From Aphelocoma coerulescens (Eukaryota; Chordata; Aves; Passeriformes; Corvidae): a DNA stretch of 64,000 nucleotides. The notes under the pieces were generated by a model. The model was not told where the DNA came from, ran no database searches, and worked only from the letters and a program-made list of their open reading frames with translations. Both the position numbers and the translations under genes were made by a program. Positions within the stretch are counted from its first letter, which is position 1. Every line of letters begins with the position of its first letter. Shown one piece after another: positions 32,301 to 44,300 of the stretch. Where the stretch lies: the NCBI RefSeq assembly GCF_041296385.1, contig NC_091033.1, forward strand, positions 11,178,001 to 11,242,000, read 5' to 3'.

Positions 32301-35300
32301 CGAGGACTTCCCCACAGTGCTGTACTCTCCCTCCCTCCCCAGCAGCTGTCCCATGCAGGCATTCAGCTCCAGACAACTGCACCAGACCACAGGAGAGGCC
32401 CCTGAAGCAGCAGGGGGAAATCTTAGAGGGCTTTAGAGCTCAAATCTGCACCTTTGGTTTCATATGTTTATTATGCAGATAGAGGTAGTTTTATCAATGA
32501 TGAAAACTTCCTATTAAAATTCCCTCTCTACTCCAATGTCACTGGTTTTATGACTAATGTGAATACAAAGCAAGCCATTAGTGATAAATCTAAGATTTCA
32601 GTGCTTAGGAGGCTTACTGAGTGCCAGCTACCAGGACACTGGAACAGGCACTAACCAGCAATGTAACACATTAGAGTAGGAACAAAAAAAGACTTCAGCT
32701 GACTGTGACAGCTACCAGGTAGAAGCATAAATTAATTTGAGCCATTAAGGAAGAAGAGGTCAGACTGGATTGTTGGCACAGGAAAACAGCACAGTTACAT
32801 CACACACTGACAGGTGAAAGCTTGAAATTTCAGCCACAAGTTACAGAAGCCCCAAGTTCACTAGTCTGGCTGCTTACTGTCTTTGAGAGGCACACCCAGT
32901 TCAGAGGAGCACCAGCATATACTGGCTTGATGCACATTTTCTGCCAATGGAAAAATTCTGTACTGGAGTTCCCTCAATCGCTTCTAACAGGCTATTGTGG
33001 AAGTACTGAAACACCTCCACCAGAACATGCCACTCTTCCTGTCACACAGATGAAGGGGGCACCACAGCTTCTCAGGAAAAAGAGCACCAAAAGTGGATGC
33101 ACTGAACCCCCGTGCTGAGCAGCCCTGGCACATCATGCTGCTTCTAACTTACAAGGAGTGTTGGTAGTTGTAGCCAGGGATACTCAAGGGTCCTGTTCCA
33201 GGATGAACAGCTGTAAGCCTCACCCCACCAGGCAGCACTTAGTGCTGCAAATGGTCTTCGTCCCTATTAATACACAGGTGAGCTCCCAAGGAGCAGGTGA
33301 ATGCCAGAATGTCCCTATCACACTGCTCAGCACCTCAGCTTGCACCTAACAGGAAGGGGATCTTCACTGGTACAAGAACAAGCTGTCAGTCACTTCCTTT
33401 CAATGGCCATCTTCCATGAGCTCCTAGGGTAAATAACCTCTCCAAGTTATTTTAGATCTCCAGCTGCTGTTTGATCATATTACAGCTGTAACCCAGTCAA
33501 CCAGAAGCAGATTATAAACTGAAAGCAATGCTTGTGGCCTTTTGGACATGAACTGTACCACTGATCTCTCTGCTCAAAATGAGATTATTACAGCTCACGG
33601 TAAGATGTACTAAAGGCATCCAGGGACTACTGCAGGATCCCACAGCTAACTTGGAAAGCACCATAATCAGCCCATCAACTTCCACATGGACAAACACATG
33701 ACCTGCAAAGCCCAAAGCTGCCCAGGCAGCCTCTCAGTTGGCTGGTCCCAAGGCTTCTAACAAAAACAGGAAAGGCATGTCCTTGTGTAGACAAAACAGG
33801 GCCATGGGAGTTGAGCTTGCCTGCCTCTGCACCTGAGGTGTTTAACTGCTTCTGGCACAGCACAAAGTGCAGCTTTAAGTTCCTGCGGAGGTGAGAAGGG
33901 CTGACTCCCATGGAGTTAGTGACTATTGCTCACAGATGAACAGGAAATCAATCCCACACCACTGCAGCTCCTGGTTTACAACACAGTTCCAACTCGTGTA
34001 GGGCTGTTGAGCTAAGTTCTGCATGGGCAGGAAGCACAGCAAGAGTGACTGCATGACTGGAAAGCAGAGCTTACATGGATATTTCTTGTTGAAAAACTCC
34101 AATTTCTTCAGACTTCAATAGAAGGGGAGGGAGTTTCTGGCCTTCACTGCTGACAGGACACTAGTGGGCTTAAACTTCCTTTGTTTGCAGTATAAGTTTA
34201 GCCTCTAACAAGACAAACAACTTTCTTATAGTGATTAATTAAGCCCATGGAATCTCCAGCATTTAAGACACTGCACATATTGAGGTTTAACAAATATAAA
34301 TCAGCTGAAGTTAGCCTGGCTTCAACTGAGAGGCTGAACCAGATTTCTTCCTGAAGTCTCTCTCACATTTTTTCTTTATGAATGATAGAAGTAAAGAGAA
34401 TGGCACCTGCATTGCACCTGGAAGTGTTTAAACAGTGGCATCCAGGGTTTAACAACAATTTACCTGAAGTCTGGACAACTTCAACAGCACGTCAGAAATT
34501 CATGGCCCTTCGAATGCCTCAGAGATCAAGTGTTTCAAACCACTGACACCACACACAGGGTTGATACTGCTGTGACTGACTTCAACATTGTTGCTACATT
34601 TGTAATTCTGACACTAATTTTGCTATAAAGTCTCTAAATTTAAAAACCCCTCTGAGCCACAACGAAAAGCAGGGCTTGCCCTGTAAAGTTAATAGAGGAG
34701 CTCTCTAGGTAGGGAAAAATATATTCTCCATCTACTGTAACAACTACTTCTTAGGCATTCCAGTTCATCAAAACTGAACACTGAGAGACCAATAAATACA
34801 AGAACTGCCAGAAATCTTATCCAGAGCATATACTTATATCATAAAGCACTTCAATCACGCATGCCTTTGAAACACAGCACTTCAGCTTTGAAGTAGCAAG
34901 TGCTATGTGTAAGGCAGAGCTATGCAAGGAACCATTCCTCCTTGCTGCTGGGTCAAGGTGAAGACCTTCCTGCACCTACAGGAAAGGAATTGCATCCTTC
35001 CAGCAACCTCTCAAGTACTTTGAGCCAAGTACTAACACAAACAGCTTCACTCATACATTTAAATAAACAGCTACATTCCTAGAGAAAAAGTGAATTTGAG
35101 AAAACTCGTGGTTTTAACTTCAGAAAACACTCTAATAGGTGTCAAATAACGTCCAGCATCATATAAACATCATTATACTGGGTAAACACTGTGGCACAGG
35201 CTGCCTTGAGGGTAGTTGTGCATCTGGCAAGTCAGTGCCTCCTGCCAGCAAACAGCCTTTCAAAACAAAAGGTGTTTGTTTTGTGGACAACCCTGATAGC

Positions 35301-36223
35301 TGGCTGCAGGCAATGAAGAACGTGTGAACTTCCCAGAACAAGGAAGGACAAAACTCAGGGAAAGAAAACACCGATGAATATTAGCTGAAGTAGCCAAGCT
35401 GGACTTGAAAAGCAGAACAGAAATAAGATCATGTTTGAGGGACTAAACGAGACAGGACAAGTTTTACTGAGATGAAATACAGGAGTTCCCAGCACAGGTG
35501 ACAACTAAACCCAAATGACACTGCTTCAAACATAATGATCAGTATTTCCACAAGGAAACAAAATGCAAAGCCTCGCTGAGGAGCCAGCAAGGTCGGAGAG
35601 CCAGACCTGCGTACGGGTGCCCCACCAGCGCTCTGTGCAGCAGCTCCCACCCTCCTCACCTGAGGAGAGCCCAGTTATCGATCACGGAAGAAACAAAGAC
35701 ACAGCAACAGCACTGTTTTCCTCAGCGCCGGCCTGGGGCCCTGCTCGAGCCGACACATAGCCGGGCGAAGGGAACCGAACCACGCACAGCGATGCCGAGG
35801 CGTCACCTCCCCGCTTCTGACAATGGCAAGAGGAGCCAGCGCTGCCGGCAGCACTTCTCCCCAGGAACTCTCCGGGAGAGCCGAGGGCTGCTCAGCATCC
35901 CGGGCCCTGCCCGCCCCTCCGGCGCGGCCCCTGTCAATGCTGACTCACGGAGAGCAGCAGCGCTCGGGACCCGGGGCTCCAGCCCCGCGGGTCGGGCGGG
36001 CCCCGGGCGCGCTCATTGTTCGCGGCAAGGCGGCCCCCGCCGCGTCCCCTCAGCCAGCGCCGGCCTAGGCCCGCCCGCGCCCCCCACAGGGCCCCGCCTC
36101 ACCCTTGGCCAGCGCCACGGTGGAGTTCTCGGTGTCGATGGTATAGAGGATGCCCTCATAGCGGATCTGCGCCTTGGAAATCAGGCTGATCTTGCTGCCG
36201 ATGTAGGGGGTCCCCGAGCTCAT
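26324..36223 (-). CDS. LSM14B: LSM14B (RAP55B), mRNP/P-body protein, complete
   Basis: LSM14B belongs to the Scd6/RAP55 family, cytoplasmic RNP proteins that bind 4E-T/DDX6 and store or repress mRNAs, notably in oocytes. Coding exons (high to low): 36223-36103, 32026-31863, 31512-31377, 30923-30807 (cassette), 29018-28848, 28730-28650, 27652-27491, 27319-27166, 26489-26324. They join to 423 codons plus TAA, or 384 without the cassette (human 385). The LSm domain is residues 1 to about 84 ([20 protein letters not shown]). With the cassette numbering, the FDF motif is at 292-294, the FFD box about 351-362 ([12 protein letters not shown]), the TFG box about 371-385 ([15 protein letters not shown]), and a short RGG tail follows. 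The paralogue LSM14A is excluded by the [13 protein letters not shown] and TFGVSGRF segments, which match LSM14B. Intron 1 is about 4 kb. Confidence 0.96.
27690..27785. mobile_element. MIR/CORE-SINE fossil in LSM14B intron
   Basis: On the plus strand TTACATGACTTGCTCAAGAC, then CAGGGATAGAACTCAGGAGT, then GGCTTCCAGTCCTGTGGTTA resemble the 3' half of the MIR/CORE-SINE consensus (taacttgcccaaggtcac ... gggatttgaacccag ... ccgtgctcttaacca). It lies in the intron just upstream of LSM14B exon 7. It is old and diverged; the family call is by eye. Confidence 0.6.
30807..30923 (-). CDS. LSM14B: LSM14B probable cassette exon (39 codons)
   Basis: Between the QYAASLGLG exon and the GAGFPS exon lies a 117-nt block with a CTCTTTAG acceptor, a G|GTAACA donor and matching phase 1 at both ends, so it can be included or skipped without changing frame. 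It encodes a Ser/Pro-rich stretch beginning EKLVSPPAS and ending HQLSSKG. The canonical human LSM14B sequence as I remember it runs directly from LGLG to AGFPS, so this is either an alternative exon or one lost from the human reference form. A second AG two bases into the exon would break the frame. Confidence 0.75.
32027..36102 (-). other. LSM14B: LSM14B intron 1
   Basis: Intron 1 contains no recognised exon or repeat family. Its 5' end (35.56-36.1 kb) is part of the CpG island and carries a MARE-like TGCTGACTCA at 35938-35947. The remainder is unique sequence of mixed composition. Confidence 0.55.
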
Positions 36224-36600
36224 GGCGGCGGCGGAGCCGGGGGAGGGAGGTGGGGGGGAAGGGAGGGGAGGGGGGCGTCCCAGAGCCGCGCGGAGCCGCC
36301 GCACCGCCCACGCGCACTGCGGAGCCGGGACCCCGCCGCGCGCGCCTTATATAGGGCGGAGGGAGACGGGCCGCGGGGGGGGCGGAGGGGGCGTGAGGCG
36401 ATAACCGCGCATGCGCCGCGCGCTATTGACCAGACGGGAGAGACGGGGTCAGACTGGGAGGGGCGGAGGGGGAACACCCGGGGACCGCGTCACGTGACCA
36501 ACGCGAGCGAGGGTGCCACGTGCGCGGCGGGGCGGGGCGGAGCCGGGCCGGGCGGGGCGGGAGCGCGCGCGCTTCGCTTCCCGCGCTGCCGCGGCTGAGG
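36224..36600 (-). promoter_or_regulatory. LSM14B: LSM14B core promoter with TATA box and E-boxes
   Basis: On the minus strand a TATATAAG box lies at 36353-36346, about 125 bp upstream of the ATG, predicting a start site near 36.32 kb. Further upstream are GC boxes (GGGCGGGGC type, about 36529-36565) and two CACGTG E-boxes at 36491-36496 and 36517-36522. The first is embedded in the ten-base palindrome GTCACGTGAC (36489-36498), the preferred USF/TFE3/TFEB core. The whole stretch is a CpG island. Function is inferred from motif and position. Confidence 0.7.
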
Positions 36601-37015
36601 GGAGCGCGCGGGGGGGCTGAGGGCAGCTCTGCGATAGCGAGCCTGTGCCGCTGCCCCTTGTGTGGCCCTGCCTGTGTGTCACTGCTCCTCGCTCGTGTGT
36701 CATTGCCCCTGGCTCCTGTGGCAGAGCTGCCGTCACACAGCGCGGGGAGAAAGGGATCATCGCCTTCCCGTCACAGAACAGCCATGGCTGCCTCTGCCGG
36801 AGCCCCTTCACCCTGCGGTGCCGCGGTCGGTGCTGGCAGAACCGCGGGTGCCCGGTGGGCCGTGCCGTGTGCGGGTCCCCCCGCGCCTTTGTTCGGCTAG
36901 CCCGGCGCGGGTCAGCCCGGCGCGGTCGCCCCGTGCTAGGCCGCAGCTGGAGGATGGGACCGCTCCGTGCGGCGTCTCCCGGGAGCTCCCCGGCTCCCCA
37001 GCCATCTGCGGGTCA

Positions 37016-38319
37016 ATGAGAGACAACCGGCAGCATCTGGCAGACATGGCCACAGGAGGTGAAATCACTCACCAGCGAGAGGGTGGACGGGGATCAGGCA
37101 GGGCAGTTGCGTTCGGGGTAGCGGGTCAGAGTGCACAGATCTCACTAATTTGTGTGACGCAAATGAATAAGATTCAAGCCCAGCAGCCGGGGACAATACA
37201 GCGGGAGCCATTGTCTGAGTGCAGGGAGGTTCGCTGGAGCTGCAGGCGCCCATGCCTTGGTTGCATGTCTTCCATCTGCGATACAACAGCGACACGGGAG
37301 AACGCAGTCCACAGGTTTATCCCCGTGTCAGGACGCCCTGCGTCCTTGCACACCATGGCTCGGAGAGCTGTTCTCCCAATGCCCCAAGCTGTCTGCCCTG
37401 TGACCTTATGTATTTTATGATGTTACTCTTCATGCTGTTTATACAGCCTGAGGAGCAGCTCTCCCTGCCTGAACAGGGCAGATGCTTCCTTTCCACCCGT
37501 ACAGGCACATGTATGTGGTCTTTTCCTTGTTAAATTGTTCTAGCATAGAGTTCCTAAAAAAATATAAAGAAAATAAAAATATAAATTGGAAAAGCAGTAA
37601 TTTTGAATAAGAAAGTCAGCCCTTAAAGTCAACCCTTTTAGATTTTTAGCTCAACCTTAAGTATAACTTACAGAGGGAAAGCAGAGATTCCTTTTTTTAC
37701 TGCAGTAAACAGTGCCCTTTAGCGGGCAAATTGCTGGTTAGAAACTTCCCTGATGAAAAAACTCCTCTAGTTCCTCTGTATGAGGAGTGTCTAGTTTAGC
37801 TATGTGAAAAAGTTCAAATGGAGAAAAAGTAGGGAAAGAAATAATAGAAAAGATAGAAAAAATGTGGCTGCTCAGTTTGGGGCAGCCACAAAAAATTATT
37901 TATAACGAAAAAAATTATGTCAGTAGTGCAACCAAGGTAGAGAAACAGTACTCCCTCTTTTGGTTTAGATCCTGCAACTCCACAGTATATTTAACTTGAT
38001 ATTTCTTATTTCCACTCTTAAAATATTCTTTAGAAACAGTAAATGGGTCTTCAGGTTTTGCAGTTCAATTCATTTTTCTCTTTAGGCAAACCAAAATGTC
38101 ACCAGTTCATAAGCACCTGTAGTTCCAGTACTTTTTAGTTTATTCAACACAAGGTAATACTACGATTTTTAAATTTTTTTACACTTTTTTTTTTTTTTTG
38201 AATACCAGGAAAGAAAGACAGTTACAGGTACCAATACAGTGATGTGGAACCTGCAGGAAGGCTAATTAAAGCAGTGTGGAAAAAGAAAACTACACCAAGA
38301 TGGCATGACCTATACACTG
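37016..38319 (+). CDS. Candidate unannotated spliced ORF divergent from LSM14B (hypothetical)
   Basis: I do not recognise this protein. Putative exon A (37016-37058) starts at an ATG near the edge of the LSM14B CpG island and reads MRDNRQHLADMATG before a GGAG|GTGAAA donor in phase 1. Putative exon B (38209-38319, 111 nt) follows a very strong T-rich tract and TACCAG acceptor, is open in the phase-1 frame only, and ends at CTG|GTAAGG, again phase 1. The joined product is about 51 residues before the next exon, Lys/Tyr/Trp-rich in B (DSYRYQYSDVEP ... WHDLYTG). A possible terminal exon is 39882-39985 (TTTATTTCAG acceptor, in-frame TAA), but its hydrophobic translation is less convincing. The first part also lies in a longer open frame from 36662. 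Alternatively the exons may belong to a non-coding RNA, or be chance. Confidence 0.3.
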
Positions 38320-41300
38320 GTAAGGAGAGATATGCAAACATAGAGAATTTTAGTTATAATCACCATGGCCATAAATCAGCTAGTTTCTGGAAGATGCTCT
38401 TATTGTAATGAATTTCCTCAATGTCCTGTGTTTGACAACAGTCAGAGATAACAAGTGATCAGCAAGAAGAAATATGATACCTGACATTTTAAGTGGCCTG
38501 TTAGTATTATTTATTCTGCTAAAAAATACAGTTCTTCATCCACTAAGTGTTGAAAGGGGGAAGGAAAGAGCATCTTTCACTGTGTAAATTCATGACAAGT
38601 GTGCTATCCCAGGCATCCCTCATATGAGGAGGGAACATTTGGCTTCATATGAAGAAGCTGACTGCAGTTCATCACAGCACTAGGAAGAAACCTGGCAGAG
38701 AGGGCCTCGTGATCACAGCAGACACAGGATTCACGTAACAGTCGTTTGGACTACAGGTAACTATGGTCTATGGAGAGTGGAGGTAGGGCACAGTCAGACC
38801 ATGTAACTGCATAGCTAATTCATTTACAGGAAAACCTGTGTTGCCAGAACTCAGGAGACACCCGTGGCAGCTGGAAGGCAACTAGAGGCATTTGGGAGGG
38901 TCACCACTCATATATCTAAGCACACTTCATAGCAGGTAAAAGAGAAATCTGTGACTTACAGCAATGATGACATTTTATGGGGTGTGTGATGGTGAGAGAG
39001 AACTTGTGTAGTGGATGATGGCCACATCCACAGAAAGGTGAGCTGAACTGACTCAGGTGAGTTCTGGCAGAGTTAATGACAGACCAGCAGTTGGCAGGAC
39101 ACCTGTAACAGGCTCCAGCTGCTGGAAGAAGGGAGCCAGGCATTGGCTGCTGAAGCATCACCTCTTGCACGTGGGGACAGTGGGATGCGTTGGCAGTTGG
39201 TGGCTAAAAAAGAGGAAAGAAAAGAAACAATCATGGAAAAATGGAGGAAGTGAAAATGGAACAGAGGTTTGAATTTGGGTATGGCAAACAAAATAAATGA
39301 TACAAAGGAAGGGAGAAATATTTGAGCCCTAGAGGAAGATATGTTAGAGCAGTAGTTTCAAAATAAGATTATGGTAGCTGCAGTGAAGGAGGGGAAAGTC
39401 ACCAAGTACAGAACACAGTTCTGTAGAGGTGTGGGAAATGGGCAGTAGAAAAGAGACCAGGAATGAAGAAGGAACTAGAACAGGATGGAGAAACAGAAAA
39501 GATTCTGGAAAGATGAGAAGGAAAAAAATGATCCATCCTTGTAAGGGCTTTTATTCTACACAAAGAAAAGCTGGTGAAGTAGAATAAAGCATGTAAATTC
39601 AATGAATGAAACTAAAATAAAGGGAAGAGAGAGGGATGGAGAATGGAATAAGGATAATGAAAAATGGAAATATTAATAAGTAGAAAAAATGGGAGACTTA
39701 GTAACCTGTATTTAGATAATGTGGGGTTTGTACAATTACTTTCTCAATTTCCCACAGTCTAAGAAAAGGAGATACAATGATGTATGGAGGAAATAGTGTT
39801 TCCTTACATCTCGGTAAAAGGGGTTTCTCTTCTGAAAAAAAAATCCATTAAAACAATAAGTGTTTTCTTTTTTTATTTCAGAAATAAGTACAGAGACTAT
39901 AATACCTGTAATGCTGTTCTGTCTGCTCTCCCCTTTCTCTCTTTCCCTTTTTCTCAGTTTTGAGTCTGTGCCTCAGGCATTTTAATTTTGACATCTTTCA
40001 TTCCGCCCCCATATATCAAATTTAAAATCAGTTTAACTCCTGGTTTTAAATGAAATATTTTATAAAATGTCATAGTTTTAGGCTTATGGGGGTTTGGCTC
40101 TCTTAATTAGTGCCTCAACTGTGTACTCAGTGGCACTGGCATAAATCTGCATTTTTCCATTGCACTTCTCAGCAATCCATTACACAGTCAAGACAAAATA
40201 TATTTTACCAGTGAGGAGGAGATGACAGAGAGATTAAACTTCTTATTCAGACCCACAGAGTTTGTGAGCATGAAAGTAAACTACACTTTGGGCACTGTTT
40301 ATTTGAATGCTCCAACTGTATGAAATACAAACATAAGAGGAAGAAATGCTCACGTGAGTTTGGCTGAAAACAAACTTATTTTGTACAGATACACGGTGTT
40401 TATAATGTATAATGTCAGTATCTGAGATAAGGAATTACCTATAAAGATTAAAAAAGCAGCATTTTTTATTACTTACTAGAATTTACAGGCTCTTAATCTA
40501 CACTTTAACCAGCTTTATTGTAAATACACTCATGTTAGAATGATGCATTTTTATTTTCTTGTTCCATGAATTCAATCCCACTTTTCATGCTGTAGTCTGT
40601 TGTTCTTTTCCCTGAAAAATCAACCACTTTCTAAAGGGAAATGCAGTTCCTTGCTATAATGCAAAATGATAATTTCTTTTGTACTTGTGAAAATCCAGTG
40701 GTAAAATTACAAAAACATGCTGGAGAATTTTTCTGTTTGTGTAGCACTTCCATGTGGAAGATTCAAATTACCAGTCTGACTTCTAAATTCTTCAGTTTTT
40801 TAAGGTATATCAATATATCCACTTTAATGGGGGGATAAGCCAACAGTGCTGTTCTGACCTGTCCAGTCTTTGCTGTTTATACGCCATGAATCTACTTAAA
40901 AGTTGTTTGATTGCCTGAATCTATTGAGGTTAGAAGTCACTTTTGATGCAACAGAGTAAGGAGGGAACATACATTTCTTGTTTTTATAAAACTGAATCTT
41001 GGACATGGATAACATCTTTTTTTAGAAGGAACACAAACTGCTATTCCAGCCTTTCCACATGCACACCACCAGTGTGTACCTTATGGAAATGAGACTAAAA
41101 CCCACACTCAGTACTAGACATAGGACTGAGAACACAACCCAAAATCCTGCCTGCTCTTGCAGTTCACTTCATCACTGAAGTATTGGGGAATGGAGCAGTT
41201 AAGGAAGTGCAGGTTCCTTTTATACCGAGGCTTTCTGGATCATAAATGGCAAGATGAAGTTATCCTGGCTAAGTAGGTAGTGATTTATTCACAGATGTGG

Positions 41301-44300
41301 AAGCTGGATACAATTTTAAGAGATCCTTTCATGAAGACAGTTAAATGGATAGTGTATGTGATACAAAAAAGGTTGACAAAGCTGAAGTTTGCAGTTTGGT
41401 GAAAAAAGTTGAAGGATGAAGACTTTTAAGTCAGACACATTCTAAAAAAGGCATTTATGCATCTATCTCCCATTGAAAAGAGTAAGAGGATTCAGACCTA
41501 AGTTTAGAAATAATTAGGGCATAAAGAGATATAGTTGTCTATCTAGGAGAGTGGGGAGCACTGAACAGTGCCTAAGATGTTAAGTTCCATTAGGAGAAAT
41601 TTCTGACTGGGTTTTTTGCTGCATAGGCTGCTTTTCCTTGGAAAATGTTGCACTGAAGTGTGGCAAACCTCAGTGTATCCTCACAGATGCACTGATGTGA
41701 AGGCAAGGGGTGAAGGTGGGATTTAATAAAGTTCTTCCAGGCATGAAGTGAGCAAAAAGTGGATTGAAGACGCACTGCAATGAAAAAAAAAGGAAGTAAT
41801 AAATGGAGAAAGGAAGCAAAAAATTGTCTTATAGGGATGAAATGCTGCAGAGGATTAGTCTGCAGGGAAAGATTTTGTAGAGGTTTACATTTATGCTTTA
41901 ACTGGGAGAATGAGAATCTGTGTATTGAGCCTCCTGCCCAGCTTTCCGAGAGGTTCAAGAGCTGCAGTGATCACCAATGATCTAAATTCACTTCTGGGCT
42001 GAAGAGAGCCCAAGCTACAACCAGACTGCCACAACTGACCTACTTGGTACACTTGACAGTGTCTCAGTGGCGAGACCACGGAGTAGATGGGAGTACAGCC
42101 TGATACATCACTCTGTGACCAGTCTTTTCTGAACAAAATCAAATGTTTTGGAGAGTACAAAACATACTCCAGACCCCTGGATGCTGCAGACCAGCAAATT
42201 TCACCATTCCCTGGACAGAAATCTACCTTCACCAGTTGGGTTTGGCTAAAATTCCAGAAAGCTTGACAGCAATGTTTCTTTAAGGGCTCCTTCTTCCCTC
42301 TCTGAATTTTTCTTTCTCTCCAAATGATTGAACACGTTCCAGCTATCAGTACTGAGCACTATTTCCTTGGCACTGAGGCTTCAGTGGGGTTGAACCAAGA
42401 CCCTGCTGCACAGCTCCTGCTGTGAAAATCAAACCATAGGGCAACAACATACATCAGTGGGCTGAGGACATAGAGAAAAGAGTCCTTTATGAGATGTTTT
42501 AGTTCAGAGACCTCATTTATATTAATTCTTTACAGTGGACTCTTCTTCAGCCAAACAGTCTCCCTCTCCTTACCTGTTTTACAAATGAGTTGTAGATTCA
42601 GCTTCTTTCTGTTCAGTGAGGTAAGGGATCATTTTACCAGCCTTGGCAGTGTGCTGTTCTTTCCCTGCACAACATCTGCTGCAGTTTTCATGGCTTGAAT
42701 TGTTCCTGGACTTGTTTTAAAAGCCATGTTTCAGAAATGTCTTTGAGGATATGAATTATTAGTCATTGTTTTATCTTCTAGTGTGTTCTTCATTTATCTT
42801 CCTTATTTTCCTTTTAAAAATAAGATTAAAGAGGCTTTGCATTTTAAAGTTTATAGGTTTTAATTCAAGTTTAGGCTAAAGAGACCAAGAATGATAAAGT
42901 AATTCATAGCAATAGGATTTTAGTGCAGTTTCAGAAAGTAATTTATTTTTGTATGACAATAAACTGGGATTTAATCTCCTCCTAACTCATGCTTCTCCTT
43001 GCCATTGTAGTATTTGTGTACACACTTTTCATACACACATGAAAATTCTGACATTTACTTTTCCAAAGCCTTTGCATTATTTGTGCTTATTACCTCATTT
43101 TTCTATCACTGCATGTATGACAAGGTGTTTGATATTTAGTGCACTTGTAAACCACATTTTTTTCTGTAAAGTAACTAAAAAAATCTGAGATTTGCTTTTT
43201 CAATTTTCTCACTTGATTCTGATTAATATGTTTAATTTTTTTTCCAGAACACCTCACATCTTCATCTTGGACTCTGCATTTTACTCAGTGGCATCCTCAA
43301 CATTTACTCTGCCTATGACATCACCTGTGCCAAACTTCCAAAGGCTGTTTGGGACACAGTTGCTAGTAGGACATTTTGAAGACAAAAGGTTTGTGCAAGT
43401 TTAACTTGGAGCATGAACTGGTCTGAAGAATAGTGACAGCAATTTTGTTACACTTCTGTGGCATTGAAGGAGTACTGCAAGGTACCCCCTACAAACAAAA
43501 CTGACAGTAAGGAACAACTTAACATAACTCCCTTGGCCCTCCATCTGGGTGTGTCATTTCCTTTGGGTTGGAAGTTTTGCCCATCTTGTCTTTTAAGAGA
43601 TAAAATCTTTGTCTGACTTGCTTCAAAACATGCCCTAGTTTCTTCAGGCAACTTATGGGAACCTGTCCATATTTAACTGAGTTAGTTATTTCATTTGTTT
43701 GCAGTTTCCAAATGGGCAAAAGCTTATTAAAGGAATAGGGGCAATTCCAGAACTCTGTCTCTGATAGTGAGAATATATTTTAGGTAGTGTAAGAAAGTAA
43801 TCTGTAGTCTAGAATCACATCTCTAACTATTTAGACTGCTGGAGAATCCAGAAAAAAAAAAACCCAAACTTGTCTAATAACCTTTCTAGCTGTGTTTTCA
43901 TTAAGTCTGAGGCAGCTCATAAGGAAGCTATGGCATGATTTATTTTAATCAGTTATTACGGAGGAGTCATTAAAAAAAAAAAACAAAACAAAAACTCGGC
44001 AAAATCTTCCTTACATAGTTTTTGCATTCCAAATCCACAAAAAGTTTAGATAAAATCTCATTTCATTACAACCAAAACAAACCTCCTGTACTAGACTGCT
44101 TTCATTTTTTTTCTGTAAGTGATGATGATTCCATACCTCTTCTGTCTACACTGGCTTTCCAGTTCAGTGTCTTTTGTGTCTGTTTCTTTATAATGTCACT
44201 AGGGTTAGTCAGGAATTCTATTGTCTCCTAAGGCTTGGTAAGAGCATTTGACAGACTGTGAACTAGAGATGGAGTAGGGAAAATGATTTAGCCATTTTTG

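Noticed and set aside
36662..37420. 252-codon plus-strand frame in and beyond the LSM14B CpG island
   Set aside because: As a single exon it looks compositional. Only the short segment from 37016 was kept, because a phase-compatible downstream exon gives it some support.
43252..43404. T-rich tract and TTCCAG acceptor followed by an open frame near 43.25 kb
   Set aside because: Considered as a later exon of the candidate gene at 37-38 kb, but the phase-1 reading stops within about 23 codons and no poly(A) signal follows convincingly.
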